NCBI GenBank assembly: GCA_014376655.1
Contig: JACMRC010000195.1
Coordinates: 1-5,468, forward strand
Direction: 5' to 3'
Length of the DNA stretch: 5,468 bases
Origin: Mucilaginibacter sp.
GTDB taxonomy: Bacteria; Bacteroidota; Bacteroidia; Sphingobacteriales; Sphingobacteriaceae
Shown: one piece after another, positions 1 to 5,468 of the stretch
Numbering within the stretch: position 1 is the stretch's first letter
Layout: every line of letters starts with the position of its first letter
Position numbers and translations under genes: made by a program
The notes under the pieces: model-generated
What the model saw: only the letters and a program-made list of their open reading frames with translations
The model's database searches: none
Told to the model about the DNA's origin: nothing

Positions 1-1836
1 AGTTCTACCAACGTATCTCAGATAGAGTTGATAACCAACCCAACCGCAAAGTATGATGCCAGCGGCAATGCGGGTATCATCAACATAAAAACTAAAAAGA
101 ATAGGCAGCAGGGCTTTAACGGATCGTTTACTACTACGGCAGGCATGGGGGTTTATCCCAAAAATAGCAATAGCTTGATCCTAAACTACCGCATAGGCAA
201 GTTTAATATGTTCTTTAACTACAACCTTAACATATTAAAATACCTTACCGACCTGTATGCATTCAGAAAGTATTATGATGCAAATAACAATATTACCGCG
301 CAGCTTGACCAACCGGGCGGCTTTAAAGGAAACCTGTTTAATAATATCTTAAAAACTGGCTTAGATTATTCTGTTTCGCCGAGTACTACAATAGGGTTTG
401 CAGTGGGGGGTATTACTGTTAGCCGCGTGGGTAGCAATGTTGGTACAGCAACGTGGTTAAACCCGGCTGGTGTCACCGATTCGGCAATTTATACTACCAA
501 CAATACCAATAACCAACTTAGAAACGGCTCGTTTAATTTAAACGCTAAACATACCATATCAGCATCTCTGGATCTATCTGCCGATTTTGATTACTTGCAT
601 TATACTACCACAAGCACTTCTGATTATGATAACCGGTTATTAAAACCAGGTGGCTATGATGAGCAATCGCGTGGTAATATCCCAACAACTATCAACATCA
701 CCTCAGGCAAAATAGATTACAACCTGAAGATAGGGAAGGAGACCACCTTCCAATCGGGTTGGAAATCATCATTAAGCAAAACAGATAACCTGGCATCCTA
801 TCAAAACCTGATAGGTTCTAACTGGTTGGATGATAATAATCGAAACAATCATTTCGTATATGCCGAAGATATTCACGCTTTGTATAGCACCATAGAAAGT
901 AAGTATAAAAAGATCAGCTACCAGTTAGGCGTAAGGTATGAGCATACGGGCTACAACGCGCGCCAGTATAGTAATGCCGTGCAGAAGGATACCGCATTCA
1001 CTAAAAATTATGGCGGCTTTTTCCCGAGCGGCTATGTTACTTATCAGGCTGATACCGTAAATGGTTTTACGCTAACCGTTGGCCGGCGCATTGATCGCCC
1101 TATATTTCAAACGCTGAACCCATTTTTGTCCATAATTAACAAGTATACTTACATGACGGGTAACCCTTTTATTTTACCGCAGTATACCTGGAACTTCGAA
1201 CTGAGCCATCAATATAAAAATTGGTTAACTACTACGGTTTCTTATAGCGATATCAAAAACTATTTCTCGCAGATTTTCCTGAATGGCGCAACAAAGGATA
1301 TCATATTATACACACAGGGCAATGTTGGGCATACCAGTAATTTTGGCTTATCGTCAATTGTGGCATTGGCACCGGCTCATTGGTGGTCTTTTACTTTCCA
1401 GGCGGTGTATAATCATAAACAGCTGAAAGGCTTTAATGGGAATACTTATACAACGTCTATTGATCAATTAAATATTAACCTGAATAACCAATTCACAATA
1501 GGTAAGAATTATAGTGCTGAACTATCCGGCTTTTATACCACCCGCGCACGTAATGATGTGCAGGAGTTATTATATCCAACCGGGCAATTATCGGCAGGTA
1601 TCTTGCGCCCTATCTTAAATAAAAAAGGCACGCTAAAGCTAACTTACCGCGATATTTTATATACCAACGGTATGGAGGGTTTGACGCAGTTCCCAAATTC
1701 GACCGAGTATTTCCTTTTAAAAAGAGATAGCCGGGTAATTACACTTGCGTTCACTTACCGGTTTGGCAAAGCATATAAAACCGTTAAACACCAAAGCGGC
1801 GTTAGCGAAGAAATGCAGCGGGTAGGGAATGGGTGA
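1..1836 (+). CDS. Outer-membrane beta-barrel / TonB-dependent receptor-like protein, 5'-partial
   Basis: This is the C-terminal 611 residues of a Bacteroidota outer-membrane beta-barrel protein of the TonB-dependent receptor superfamily. The frame is open from base 1, upstream of the TTG at 28, so the true start lies outside the window. Visible residues 8-30 are the end of the plug domain, with the hallmark NPTAKYDASGNAGIINI. The rest is barrel: alternating aromatic/polar strands, a YQLGVRYEHTG strand near 307-317, GRRIDRPIFQTLNPF near 361-375 and YMTGNPFILPQYTWNFELS near 384-402. These match the pattern I associate with the OMP_b-brl_3 family. A final strand ending in FTYRFG is followed by a polar tail of about 20 residues with an SEEMQRV motif, common at the end of this family. 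The missing N-terminus would be expected to hold a signal peptide, a carboxypeptidase-regulatory-like domain and the rest of the plug. The ligand cannot be told from sequence. It does not look like a SusC, since no SusD-type lipoprotein follows. The gene ends TGA, 3 bases from the convergent transporter's stop. Confidence 0.9.
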   Translation, partial: SSTNVSQIELITNPTAKYDASGNAGIINIKTKKNRQQGFNGSFTTTAGMGVYPKNSNSLILNYRIGKFNMFFNYNLNILKYLTDLYAFRKYYDANNNITAQLDQPGGFKGNLFNNILKTGLDYSVSPSTTIGFAVGGITVSRVGSNVGTATWLNPAGVTDSAIYTTNNTNNQLRNGSFNLNAKHTISASLDLSADFDYLHYTTTSTSDYDNRLLKPGGYDEQSRGNIPTTINITSGKIDYNLKIGKETTFQSGWKSSLSKTDNLASYQNLIGSNWLDDNNRNNHFVYAEDIHALYSTIESKYKKISYQLGVRYEHTGYNARQYSNAVQKDTAFTKNYGGFFPSGYVTYQADTVNGFTLTVGRRIDRPIFQTLNPFLSIINKYTYMTGNPFILPQYTWNFELSHQYKNWLTTTVSYSDIKNYFSQIFLNGATKDIILYTQGNVGHTSNFGLSSIVALAPAHWWSFTFQAVYNHKQLKGFNGNTYTTSIDQLNINLNNQFTIGKNYSAELSGFYTTRARNDVQELLYPTGQLSAGILRPILNKKGTLKLTYRDILYTNGMEGLTQFPNSTEYFLLKRDSRVITLAFTYRFGKAYKTVKHQSGVSEEMQRVGNG

Positions 1837-1839
1837 TAA

Positions 1840-3045
1840 TTATTGAACGCTTGTTAGTTTTACGGCCCGTCTATTCATTCTATACAGAATATACATAACC
1901 AGTGCCGATAATAACACAAACACCAGGTAACTATAGCTCAGGTTCCGTTCATCTTTAGCTGGGAATACTTTTATAACCCCATAAGTAAGGAATGACAGGA
2001 TGATGTAAACCGCGCCGCCGGTTAAGCCACCTGCAGTTGCCGCGTTGTCCGGAAACTTGCTGAGGCAATAGGTGAAGTAGTTGTTATAAGTAAACCCGGC
2101 GCAAACGTGGATCAAAAAGGCAAAGAAAACCAGTGAGTACAGGTTGGAAACAAAATTCAAGCTAACTATCATTATACCTACAAACAAAACCTGCAAAGCA
2201 ATATTTACCGATAGCTTAGTATAAAACGGTTTGCTGATGACCGCCTTGCTAATAAAACCACCTAACATCCAGGCTAACCCTAATATTAAAGAACAATAAC
2301 CGGCAATTACCGGTGTAAGTTGTAAATGATGCTCGATGATATAAGGGCCTGTCATATTGTACATAATCACCATAGAATAGGCGAAGCTCAATATCAAAAT
2401 CCCCATACTAAAGCTGGTAGTTTTTATCATATCTGCATAAACACGGGCAATTCGCTTAACATTAAATTTAACCGGTTTGGCTAAGGTTTCGCCGCTGTAT
2501 GTCAGTTCAAGCACAAACAATATTGCAGCCAACCCGCCTAAAAAGTAGAAATTTGATTGCCAGCCAAATGTGTTTTGGAAATACCCGCCTATAAACGGTG
2601 CCACAATTGGCCCTGCCGACCAGATAATGGTAAACATACTCAGGTAGTTTTGTAGCTGCTTGCCCTTATAAATATCAACAAACAGGGCGCGTTTAGCTAC
2701 AACTATAAAAGCCACTGTTATGCCGTGAACGGCCCGCATTAAATAAATTAAATAGATGTTATGAGTTACAGCTATTAAAACGCACGAAATAGTAAATACA
2801 AATAAAGCGATAAGGCTCATGCGATATCGTCCGAAACTATCTAATATACTTCCGATGAAAAGTTGCGATGTTCCATAAGTTATTAAAAACACCGTAAGGG
2901 TTAATTGCACCTGTATAGCGCTGATGTGCATATCGGTACCCATGCTGGGTAATGATGGAATATAAATATCAGTAGCGAACCCGGAAAGCGGTAATAAAGC
3001 GAATGCTAAGAGGGTAGCGGTACGTTGATTTTTTTCTTTAAGCAT
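1840..3045 (-). CDS. MFS transporter, Bcr/CflA-type drug-efflux family
   Basis: A 401-residue inner-membrane protein of the major facilitator superfamily, about the usual length for a 12-helix member. The first helix carries GFATDIYIPSLP (residues 22-33), typical of the Bcr/CflA subfamily of proton-driven drug exporters, including the acidic D26. Motif A follows TM2 as GSILDSFGRYR (65-75), with D69 and G72-R73 kept. A motif-B-like arginine, R104 in LMRAVHG, lies in TM4. A motif-C-like antiporter signature, GPIVAPFIGG (145-154), lies in TM5. A Lys/Arg-rich loop near 185-207 fits the cytoplasmic link between the two six-helix halves. The ATG at 3045 is preferred because it gives a short basic cytoplasmic leader (MLKEKNQR) before TM1; the next Met codons (35, 39) would remove TM1. 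The substrate (antibiotic, dye or a metabolite) cannot be assigned. The gene is probably transcribed on its own: a terminator separates it from the lipoprotein gene upstream. No terminator is visible at its own 3' end. Confidence 0.9.
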   Translation of the reverse strand: MLKEKNQRTATLLAFALLPLSGFATDIYIPSLPSMGTDMHISAIQVQLTLTVFLITYGTSQLFIGSILDSFGRYRMSLIALFVFTISCVLIAVTHNIYLIYLMRAVHGITVAFIVVAKRALFVDIYKGKQLQNYLSMFTIIWSAGPIVAPFIGGYFQNTFGWQSNFYFLGGLAAILFVLELTYSGETLAKPVKFNVKRIARVYADMIKTTSFSMGILILSFAYSMVIMYNMTGPYIIEHHLQLTPVIAGYCSLILGLAWMLGGFISKAVISKPFYTKLSVNIALQVLFVGIMIVSLNFVSNLYSLVFFAFLIHVCAGFTYNNYFTYCLSKFPDNAATAGGLTGGAVYIILSFLTYGVIKVFPAKDERNLSYSYLVFVLLSALVMYILYRMNRRAVKLTSVQ

Positions 3046-3064
3046 TGTATTGTGATAGACAGCG

Positions 3065-3072
3065 CAAAACTA
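3065..3072 (-). promoter_or_regulatory. Candidate -7 promoter box (TAnnTTTG) of the MFS gene
   Basis: On the minus strand this reads TAGTTTTG, a full match to the Bacteroidota -7 element TAnnTTTG. It lies 19 bases before the transporter's ATG, which would give a short leader of about a dozen bases. No TTG or TTTG -33 element is found 19-21 bases upstream (that stretch reads CAAACAA), so support is from the -7 box and its position only. The terminator further upstream makes a promoter here necessary. Confidence 0.4.
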
Positions 3073-3135
3073 CAAATACCCGCGATGTTGTTTGTGGATT
3101 GGAAGTAAAGAATGAAACATCAGTAGCCCAATACC

Positions 3136-3168
3136 AAAAAAAGGCGACTGTCCCTAAGAACAGTCGCC
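3136..3168 (-). terminator. Intrinsic terminator after the DUF4382 lipoprotein gene
   Basis: On the minus strand a perfect 9-bp stem, GGCGACTGT paired with ACAGTCGCC, closes an 8-base loop and is followed at once by seven T residues. It starts about 25 bases past the lipoprotein gene's stop codon. This is a textbook rho-independent terminator. It separates the lipoprotein gene from the transporter gene on the same strand. On the plus strand the stem is not followed by a T-run, so it acts in one direction. Confidence 0.92.
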
Positions 3169-3193
3169 ACAATCGGGGGTATTTAATTTTTAC

Positions 3194-3958
3194 TTATTGA
3201 GTAAGTGTCACGGTACCCATATCCTGTACTGCGCCATTTGTAACTGTAACATTGGTTACGGTTTTAATAATATACGGGCTTACCGGTACAAAGCGCACAT
3301 TGTATGTTCCGGCACTTAATCCTGGAAAATAAAATTTACCAGTCGCATCGGCCACGGTGCCTACGGTATCAGTACCCATAATGGCGTACACTTTAGGCGA
3401 GGATGCTATGGGGCTTACCATGCCACTTAATGCACCTGATACGGCTTGAGGGATAGCGCGGATAACCGGCTTTAAAATATATTTACCATTACCGGTTAAT
3501 ACGATAGACTGTGCTGCATCAAAATCTAAAAGCATGGTGTAAGCTACACCGGCAATCAAGTTTTCATGTACATTAATTTTGACACCTGATGTTTGCCCGC
3601 TTGGCGTTGTCAGATCATAAGACACGCCGGCCACGATAACCCTGTTTCCGGAATCATTTAACACCAGGCGTATTTGTTGTATTGTTCCCGCCGGAATATC
3701 CTGCGCAGCCAGTATAGTGTCTCTGCCTTGCCTAAACCTAAGGATATCAATAGGCCCCCCGGTTACGTTTAAGGTATGCTCACCTTCACTGGTTACTACT
3801 ACCACACTTTTTACATTAAGTATTACAGCATCAAACGCGCCGGGCGCATCTGTTAACTTAACTGTCATGTGCGCCGTGGTGCCGGTGCTGGTATTGTCTT
3901 TTTTGCAGGCAAAAAGTGATACACTTAGAACTGCAGCAAATAAAAATAATTTTTTCAT
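3194..3958 (-). CDS. DUF4382 domain-containing lipoprotein with C-terminal carboxypeptidase-regulatory-like domain
   Basis: A 254-residue protein with a clear lipoprotein signal: MKK, a hydrophobic stretch, then a lipobox LFAC with the lipidated cysteine at residue 18, followed by KKDN and a Ser/Thr-rich linker. Residues about 29-170 match the DUF4382 pattern: AHMTVKLTDAPGAFDAV near the start, DIPAGTIQQIRLVLN (87-101), VKINVHENLIAGVAYTMLLDFD (126-147, key residues only) and GKYILKPVIRAI (158-169). Residues about 173-254 look like a small beta-sandwich of the carboxypeptidase-regulatory / prealbumin-like type: DATGKFYFPGLSAGTYNVRFVP (204-225) has the usual D-x-x-G-x-F-x-F-x-x-L-x-x-G-x-Y spacing. 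No catalytic residues are apparent and the function of DUF4382 is unknown. A binding or structural role at the cell envelope is inference. It is probably anchored in the outer membrane; only one acidic residue follows CKK, so surface export is uncertain. The start is fixed by the signal peptide. The gene stands alone, with its own promoter box and a strong terminator. Confidence 0.87.
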   Translation of the reverse strand: MKKLFLFAAVLSVSLFACKKDNTSTGTTAHMTVKLTDAPGAFDAVILNVKSVVVVTSEGEHTLNVTGGPIDILRFRQGRDTILAAQDIPAGTIQQIRLVLNDSGNRVIVAGVSYDLTTPSGQTSGVKINVHENLIAGVAYTMLLDFDAAQSIVLTGNGKYILKPVIRAIPQAVSGALSGMVSPIASSPKVYAIMGTDTVGTVADATGKFYFPGLSAGTYNVRFVPVSPYIIKTVTNVTVTNGAVQDMGTVTLTQ

Positions 3959-3987
3959 AGTTATATATTTAATTACTACAACCGGTT

Positions 3988-3995
3988 CAAAAGTA
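3988..3995 (-). promoter_or_regulatory. Candidate -7 promoter box (TAnnTTTG) of the DUF4382 gene
   Basis: The minus strand reads TACTTTTG, a full TAnnTTTG match, 29 bases before the lipoprotein gene's ATG. This gives an AT-rich leader of about 20 bases, a normal arrangement in Bacteroidota. I do not find a TTG or TTTG -33 element at the expected spacing, so this is a half-supported promoter. Confidence 0.42.
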
Positions 3996-4188
3996 GTGCC
4001 CTATGTCCCAGAGTATCGATGAATAGCATGATTGTACCGACGAACAACAAAAAGGCCTTACAAATAGCATCTCTTATATTTCATTTATTTGAAATGATTT
4101 GTTTTCTATACAATACCCTTATTTTCTCCACCAACCTAAACACCGCAGTATTGGGTCTACCGGTTTCAACGATCCGACTGATCCGCTT
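3996..4188. other. Intergenic stretch without recognisable gene
   Basis: This is the part of the gap between the lipoprotein promoter box and the 12-bp inverted repeat. I see no reading frame with a protein-like composition, no RNA gene and no transposon end. The only small features are an AT-rich 6-bp dyad (ATTTCA/TGAAAT around 4078-4095) and two GATCCG words at 4171 and 4180 leading into the palindrome. A plus-strand frame running from 3717 to 4022 lies mostly antisense to the lipoprotein gene and is a shadow. Confidence 0.6.
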
Positions 4189-4220
4189 TAGGTGATCCAC
4201 TTTTTAACGTGGATCACCTA
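4189..4220. repeat. Perfect 12-bp inverted repeat (non-terminator palindrome)
   Basis: TAGGTGATCCAC (4189-4200) and GTGGATCACCTA (4209-4220) are exact reverse complements around an 8-base loop, TTTTTAAC. Neither strand has a T-run straight after the stem, so it is not a canonical intrinsic terminator. It sits just downstream of the tRNA-Lys terminator in the direction of tRNA transcription, and no plus-strand gene ends here. Possible roles are an operator, a REP-like extragenic palindrome or a back-up RNA stem against read-through. The structure is certain; the role is not. Confidence 0.8.
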
Positions 4221-4224
4221 CCAT

Positions 4225-4258
4225 AAAAAAAGCCTCTCAACATATTGCTGAAAGGCTT
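4225..4258 (-). terminator. Intrinsic terminator of tRNA-Lys
   Basis: On the minus strand AAGCCTTTC pairs with GAGAGGCTT (9 pairs, one T-G) around an 11-base loop. The 3' arm runs directly into a T-run. It begins 6 bases after the tRNA's discriminator base, so it fits a terminator for a single-gene tRNA transcript. Confidence 0.85.
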
Positions 4259-4264
4259 TATAAG

Positions 4265-4337
4265 TGACCTGGGAGAGGATCGAACTCTCGACCCACTGAT
4301 TAAGAGTCAGTTGCTCTACCGGCTGAGCTACCAAGTC
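4265..4337 (-). tRNA. tRNA-Lys (anticodon CTT)
   Basis: The minus strand folds into a full 73-base cloverleaf. The acceptor stem is GACTTGG/CCAGGTC with one T-G pair and discriminator A. It is followed by T8-A9, a GCTC/GAGC D stem with AGCCGGTA loop, and anticodon stem ACTGA/TCAGT around loop CTCTTAA. The anticodon CTT reads the lysine codon AAG. The variable loop is 5 bases (GGGTC), and the T stem GAGAG/CTCTC encloses TTCGATC. The 3' CCA is not encoded and would be added after transcription. A promoter and terminator lie tightly on either side, so the gene appears to be transcribed alone. Both the 3' end and its flank look intact, with no sign of an integrated element. Confidence 0.96.
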
Positions 4338-4353
4338 AAATTTGATCGGGTCG

Positions 4354-4385
4354 CAAATATACACGCAATATGTTAGAATGCCAAT
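4354..4385 (-). promoter_or_regulatory. Bacteroidota-type promoter of tRNA-Lys
   Basis: The minus strand carries ATTG (4382-4385), 20 bases of spacer, then TATATTTG (4354-4361). This matches the Bacteroidota vegetative promoter pattern of a TTG/TTTG -33 box, 19-21 bases, and TAnnTTTG. The -7 box ends 16 bases before the mature tRNA 5' end, leaving a short leader for RNase P to remove. Both elements and the spacing agree, making this the best-supported promoter in the window. Confidence 0.68.
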
Positions 4386-4476
4386 GCCTTTTCGGTTATA
4401 TGTTATTTAAACCATTTTAACAGCTCAAGCGCAATTAGGGCATTACTTCCTTTACCATCCAGTCTCATTTAATTCG

Positions 4477-4498
4477 ATTTGCAAACAATTTGCAAACA
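4477..4498. repeat. Tandem 11-bp repeat ATTTGCAAACA x2
   Basis: Two exact, back-to-back copies of ATTTGCAAACA. Each holds the self-complementary octamer TTTGCAAA, so the two palindromes are 11 bases apart, about one helical turn. The repeat lies between the divergent tRNA-Lys and response-regulator genes, about 180 bases before the regulator's ATG. It could be a protein-binding site (operator or recombinase arm-type site) or a chance duplication. The repeat is plainly there; the function is inference. Confidence 0.75.
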
Positions 4499-4528
4499 AC
4501 CTACTTTGCTCCCTATTATTGCATCACC

Positions 4529-4558
4529 TCATTTTGATAATATGGGCTATCATTTTGA
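4529..4558. repeat. Direct repeat TCATTTTGA x2 with 21-base period
   Basis: TCATTTTGA occurs at 4529-4537 and exactly again at 4550-4558. The 21-base period is two helical turns, which would put both copies on one face of the DNA, as in many activator or repressor sites. The second copy is one base off the TAnnTTTG promoter box (TCATTTTG), so it could also be a weak -7 element for the response-regulator gene. No -33 box fits at 19-21 bases. Confidence 0.5.
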
Positions 4559-4676
4559 AAGTATTTACTACTTGGGATACCCGGTGTTAAAATAAATGTA
4601 GTCTATGTTACAGCCAATTGAAGTAACTTTAAGTTGTATTAAGGGCAAAGGGCATTCTTTTCGCTAACGTGTTTTC

Positions 4677-5468
4677 ATGGAAACTAAAATCACCCCATCT
4701 GCCAATGTCCTTATTATTGATGATGAACAAGGGCTTGCTGCATTAATTTCAAGAATATTAGAACTGGAAGGCTTTCACCTCTTTAAAGCTTATACAGCAA
4801 AAGAAGGCATGAAAACCTTAACATTGGAAGATATACACGTTGTTATCAGCGATGTGAAACTACCGGATATCAATGGCGTTGAATTAGTAAAACTTATAAA
4901 GGAGAAGAAACCGTATGTTGAAGTTATTAATTTAACCGCCCATGGTACTATAGCCGATGGTGTGCAGGCCATAAAGAACGGCGGATTTGATTATATCACT
5001 AAAGGGGATGATAATGACAAGATCATCCCACTGGTTTATAAGGCCGCCGAGAAAGCGCAGTTTCAACTCCGGGTGTTTAACCTTGAAGCACGTATAACGG
5101 GTAAGTACAGCTTTGATCATATACTTGGTAAATCAAAAGCTATACACGAGGCTATTGAGGTTGCAAAGAAAGTAGCACCGACCGACACTACAGTATTGTT
5201 ATTAGGGGAGACAGGCACAGGTAAAGAAGTATTTGCAGAATCTATTCATTACGAAAGCAGCCGGCGCTTGCAGCCATTTGTAGCTGTTAATTGCAGTAGT
5301 TTTCCGTCAGAGTTATTAGAAAGCGAGTTGTTTGGTTATAAAGCCGGGTCATTTACAGGTGCGCTAAAGGACAAAAAAGGCCTGTTTGAGGAAGCAAATA
5401 ACGGCACTATATTTTTAGATGAGGTAGGCGAAATGAGCCTTGAACTACAGGCCAAGCTACTTCGCGTA
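4677..5468 (+). CDS. Sigma-54-dependent response regulator, NtrC family, 3'-partial
   Basis: The first 264 residues of a two-component response regulator that activates sigma-54 RNA polymerase; the gene runs off the window. Residues 11-125 are a receiver domain: acidic pair D15-D16 in VLIIDDE, phospho-acceptor D59 in VVISDVKLPDINGVEL, switch T87 in NLTAHG and conserved K109. From about residue 145 the AAA+ domain follows: FDHILGKSKAI (146-156), Walker A GETGTGKE (177-184), FVAVNCSSFPSELLESELFG (201-220), the sigma-54 contact loop as GSFTGA (224-229) and Walker B GTIFLDEVGEM (243-253). The rest of the AAA+ domain and the expected Fis-type DNA-binding helix-turn-helix are missing. The ATG at 4677 is chosen because it puts the receiver at the normal distance from the N-terminus; no Shine-Dalgarno is visible, as is usual in this phylum. 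Two departures from the enterobacterial consensus are Ser for Ala in the GAFTGA loop and KG instead of KP after the receiver lysine. No histidine kinase is in view; one may lie downstream. The target genes cannot be told. Confidence 0.93.
   Translation, partial: METKITPSANVLIIDDEQGLAALISRILELEGFHLFKAYTAKEGMKTLTLEDIHVVISDVKLPDINGVELVKLIKEKKPYVEVINLTAHGTIADGVQAIKNGGFDYITKGDDNDKIIPLVYKAAEKAQFQLRVFNLEARITGKYSFDHILGKSKAIHEAIEVAKKVAPTDTTVLLLGETGTGKEVFAESIHYESSRRLQPFVAVNCSSFPSELLESELFGYKAGSFTGALKDKKGLFEEANNGTIFLDEVGEMSLELQAKLLRV

Larger units (their letters stand above)
4386..4676. other. Divergent intergenic region between tRNA-Lys and response regulator
   Basis: About 290 bases without a protein-like frame or RNA gene. 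Besides the two repeat pairs listed separately, it holds a small dyad AACTT-T-AAGTT (4625-4635) and a doubled AAGGGC (4641-4646 and 4648-4653), both within 55 bases of the regulator's ATG. No full -33/-7 promoter could be fixed for the response regulator. TAACTTTA at 4624 is one base off the -7 box but lacks a partner. Confidence 0.55.

Noticed and set aside
28..30. TTG at 28 as the start of the beta-barrel gene.
   Set aside because: The frame is open back to base 1 and the upstream residues (SSTNVSQIE) continue the conserved plug-domain end, so the gene is simply cut by the window edge.
3717..4022. Plus-strand 101-codon frame overlapping the lipoprotein gene.
   Set aside because: It is mostly antisense to a well-supported lipoprotein gene and has no recognisable domain; a shadow frame.
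4078..4095. ATTTCA/TGAAAT dyad.
   Set aside because: Six AT-rich pairs around a 6-base loop is weak and expected by chance in DNA of this composition.
4265..4337. tRNA-Lys as an integration site of a mobile element.
   Set aside because: No integrase gene and no second copy of the tRNA 3' end is seen in the flanks within this window.
4651..4664. A GG-N10-GC pattern resembling a sigma-54 (-24/-12) promoter just before the response-regulator gene, which would suggest self-activation.
   Set aside because: The match is partial (GGCA and GCT agree, but the -12 side reads TCGCT instead of TTGCT), and transcription would start at about the ATG, leaving no leader.
4790..5120. Two minus-strand frames of about 60 codons.
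   Set aside because: Both lie antisense within the response-regulator coding sequence, whose domains are unambiguous.

Overview
The window looks like chromosomal DNA of a Bacteroidota bacterium, most likely of the Sphingobacteriaceae type (Mucilaginibacter or Pedobacter-like). That placement is inference. It rests on an outer-membrane beta-barrel receptor of the Bacteroidota type, a DUF4382 lipoprotein with a Cys-Lys-Lys-Asp N-terminus, gene starts without clear Shine-Dalgarno sequences, a tRNA gene without encoded CCA, and several TAnnTTTG elements, the Bacteroidota form of the -7 promoter box, upstream of genes.

Layout, left to right. Bases 1-1836 (+) hold the C-terminal part of a TonB-dependent-receptor-like outer-membrane beta-barrel protein whose N-terminus lies outside the window. 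It converges, with only 3 bases between stop codons, on a Bcr/CflA-type MFS efflux transporter (1840-3045, -). Upstream of that, a strong intrinsic terminator (3136-3168) closes a DUF4382-domain lipoprotein gene (3194-3958, -). Bases 3959-4224 contain no gene, but hold that gene's probable promoter box and a perfect 12-bp inverted repeat. Bases 4225-4385 form a compact tRNA-Lys(CTT) unit on the minus strand with terminator, gene and bipartite promoter all recognisable. Bases 4386-4676 are a non-coding stretch with two short repeat pairs. At 4677 a sigma-54-dependent, NtrC-type response regulator starts on the plus strand and runs off the right edge; its receiver domain and about half of its AAA+ domain are visible.

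The genes look like separate transcription units rather than one operon or pathway. The receptor and transporter converge, the lipoprotein has its own terminator, and the tRNA and response regulator diverge. I see no mobile element, CRISPR array, toxin-antitoxin pair or defence cassette, and no convincing new system. The parts most worth a second look are the non-coding repeats on both sides of the tRNA gene.
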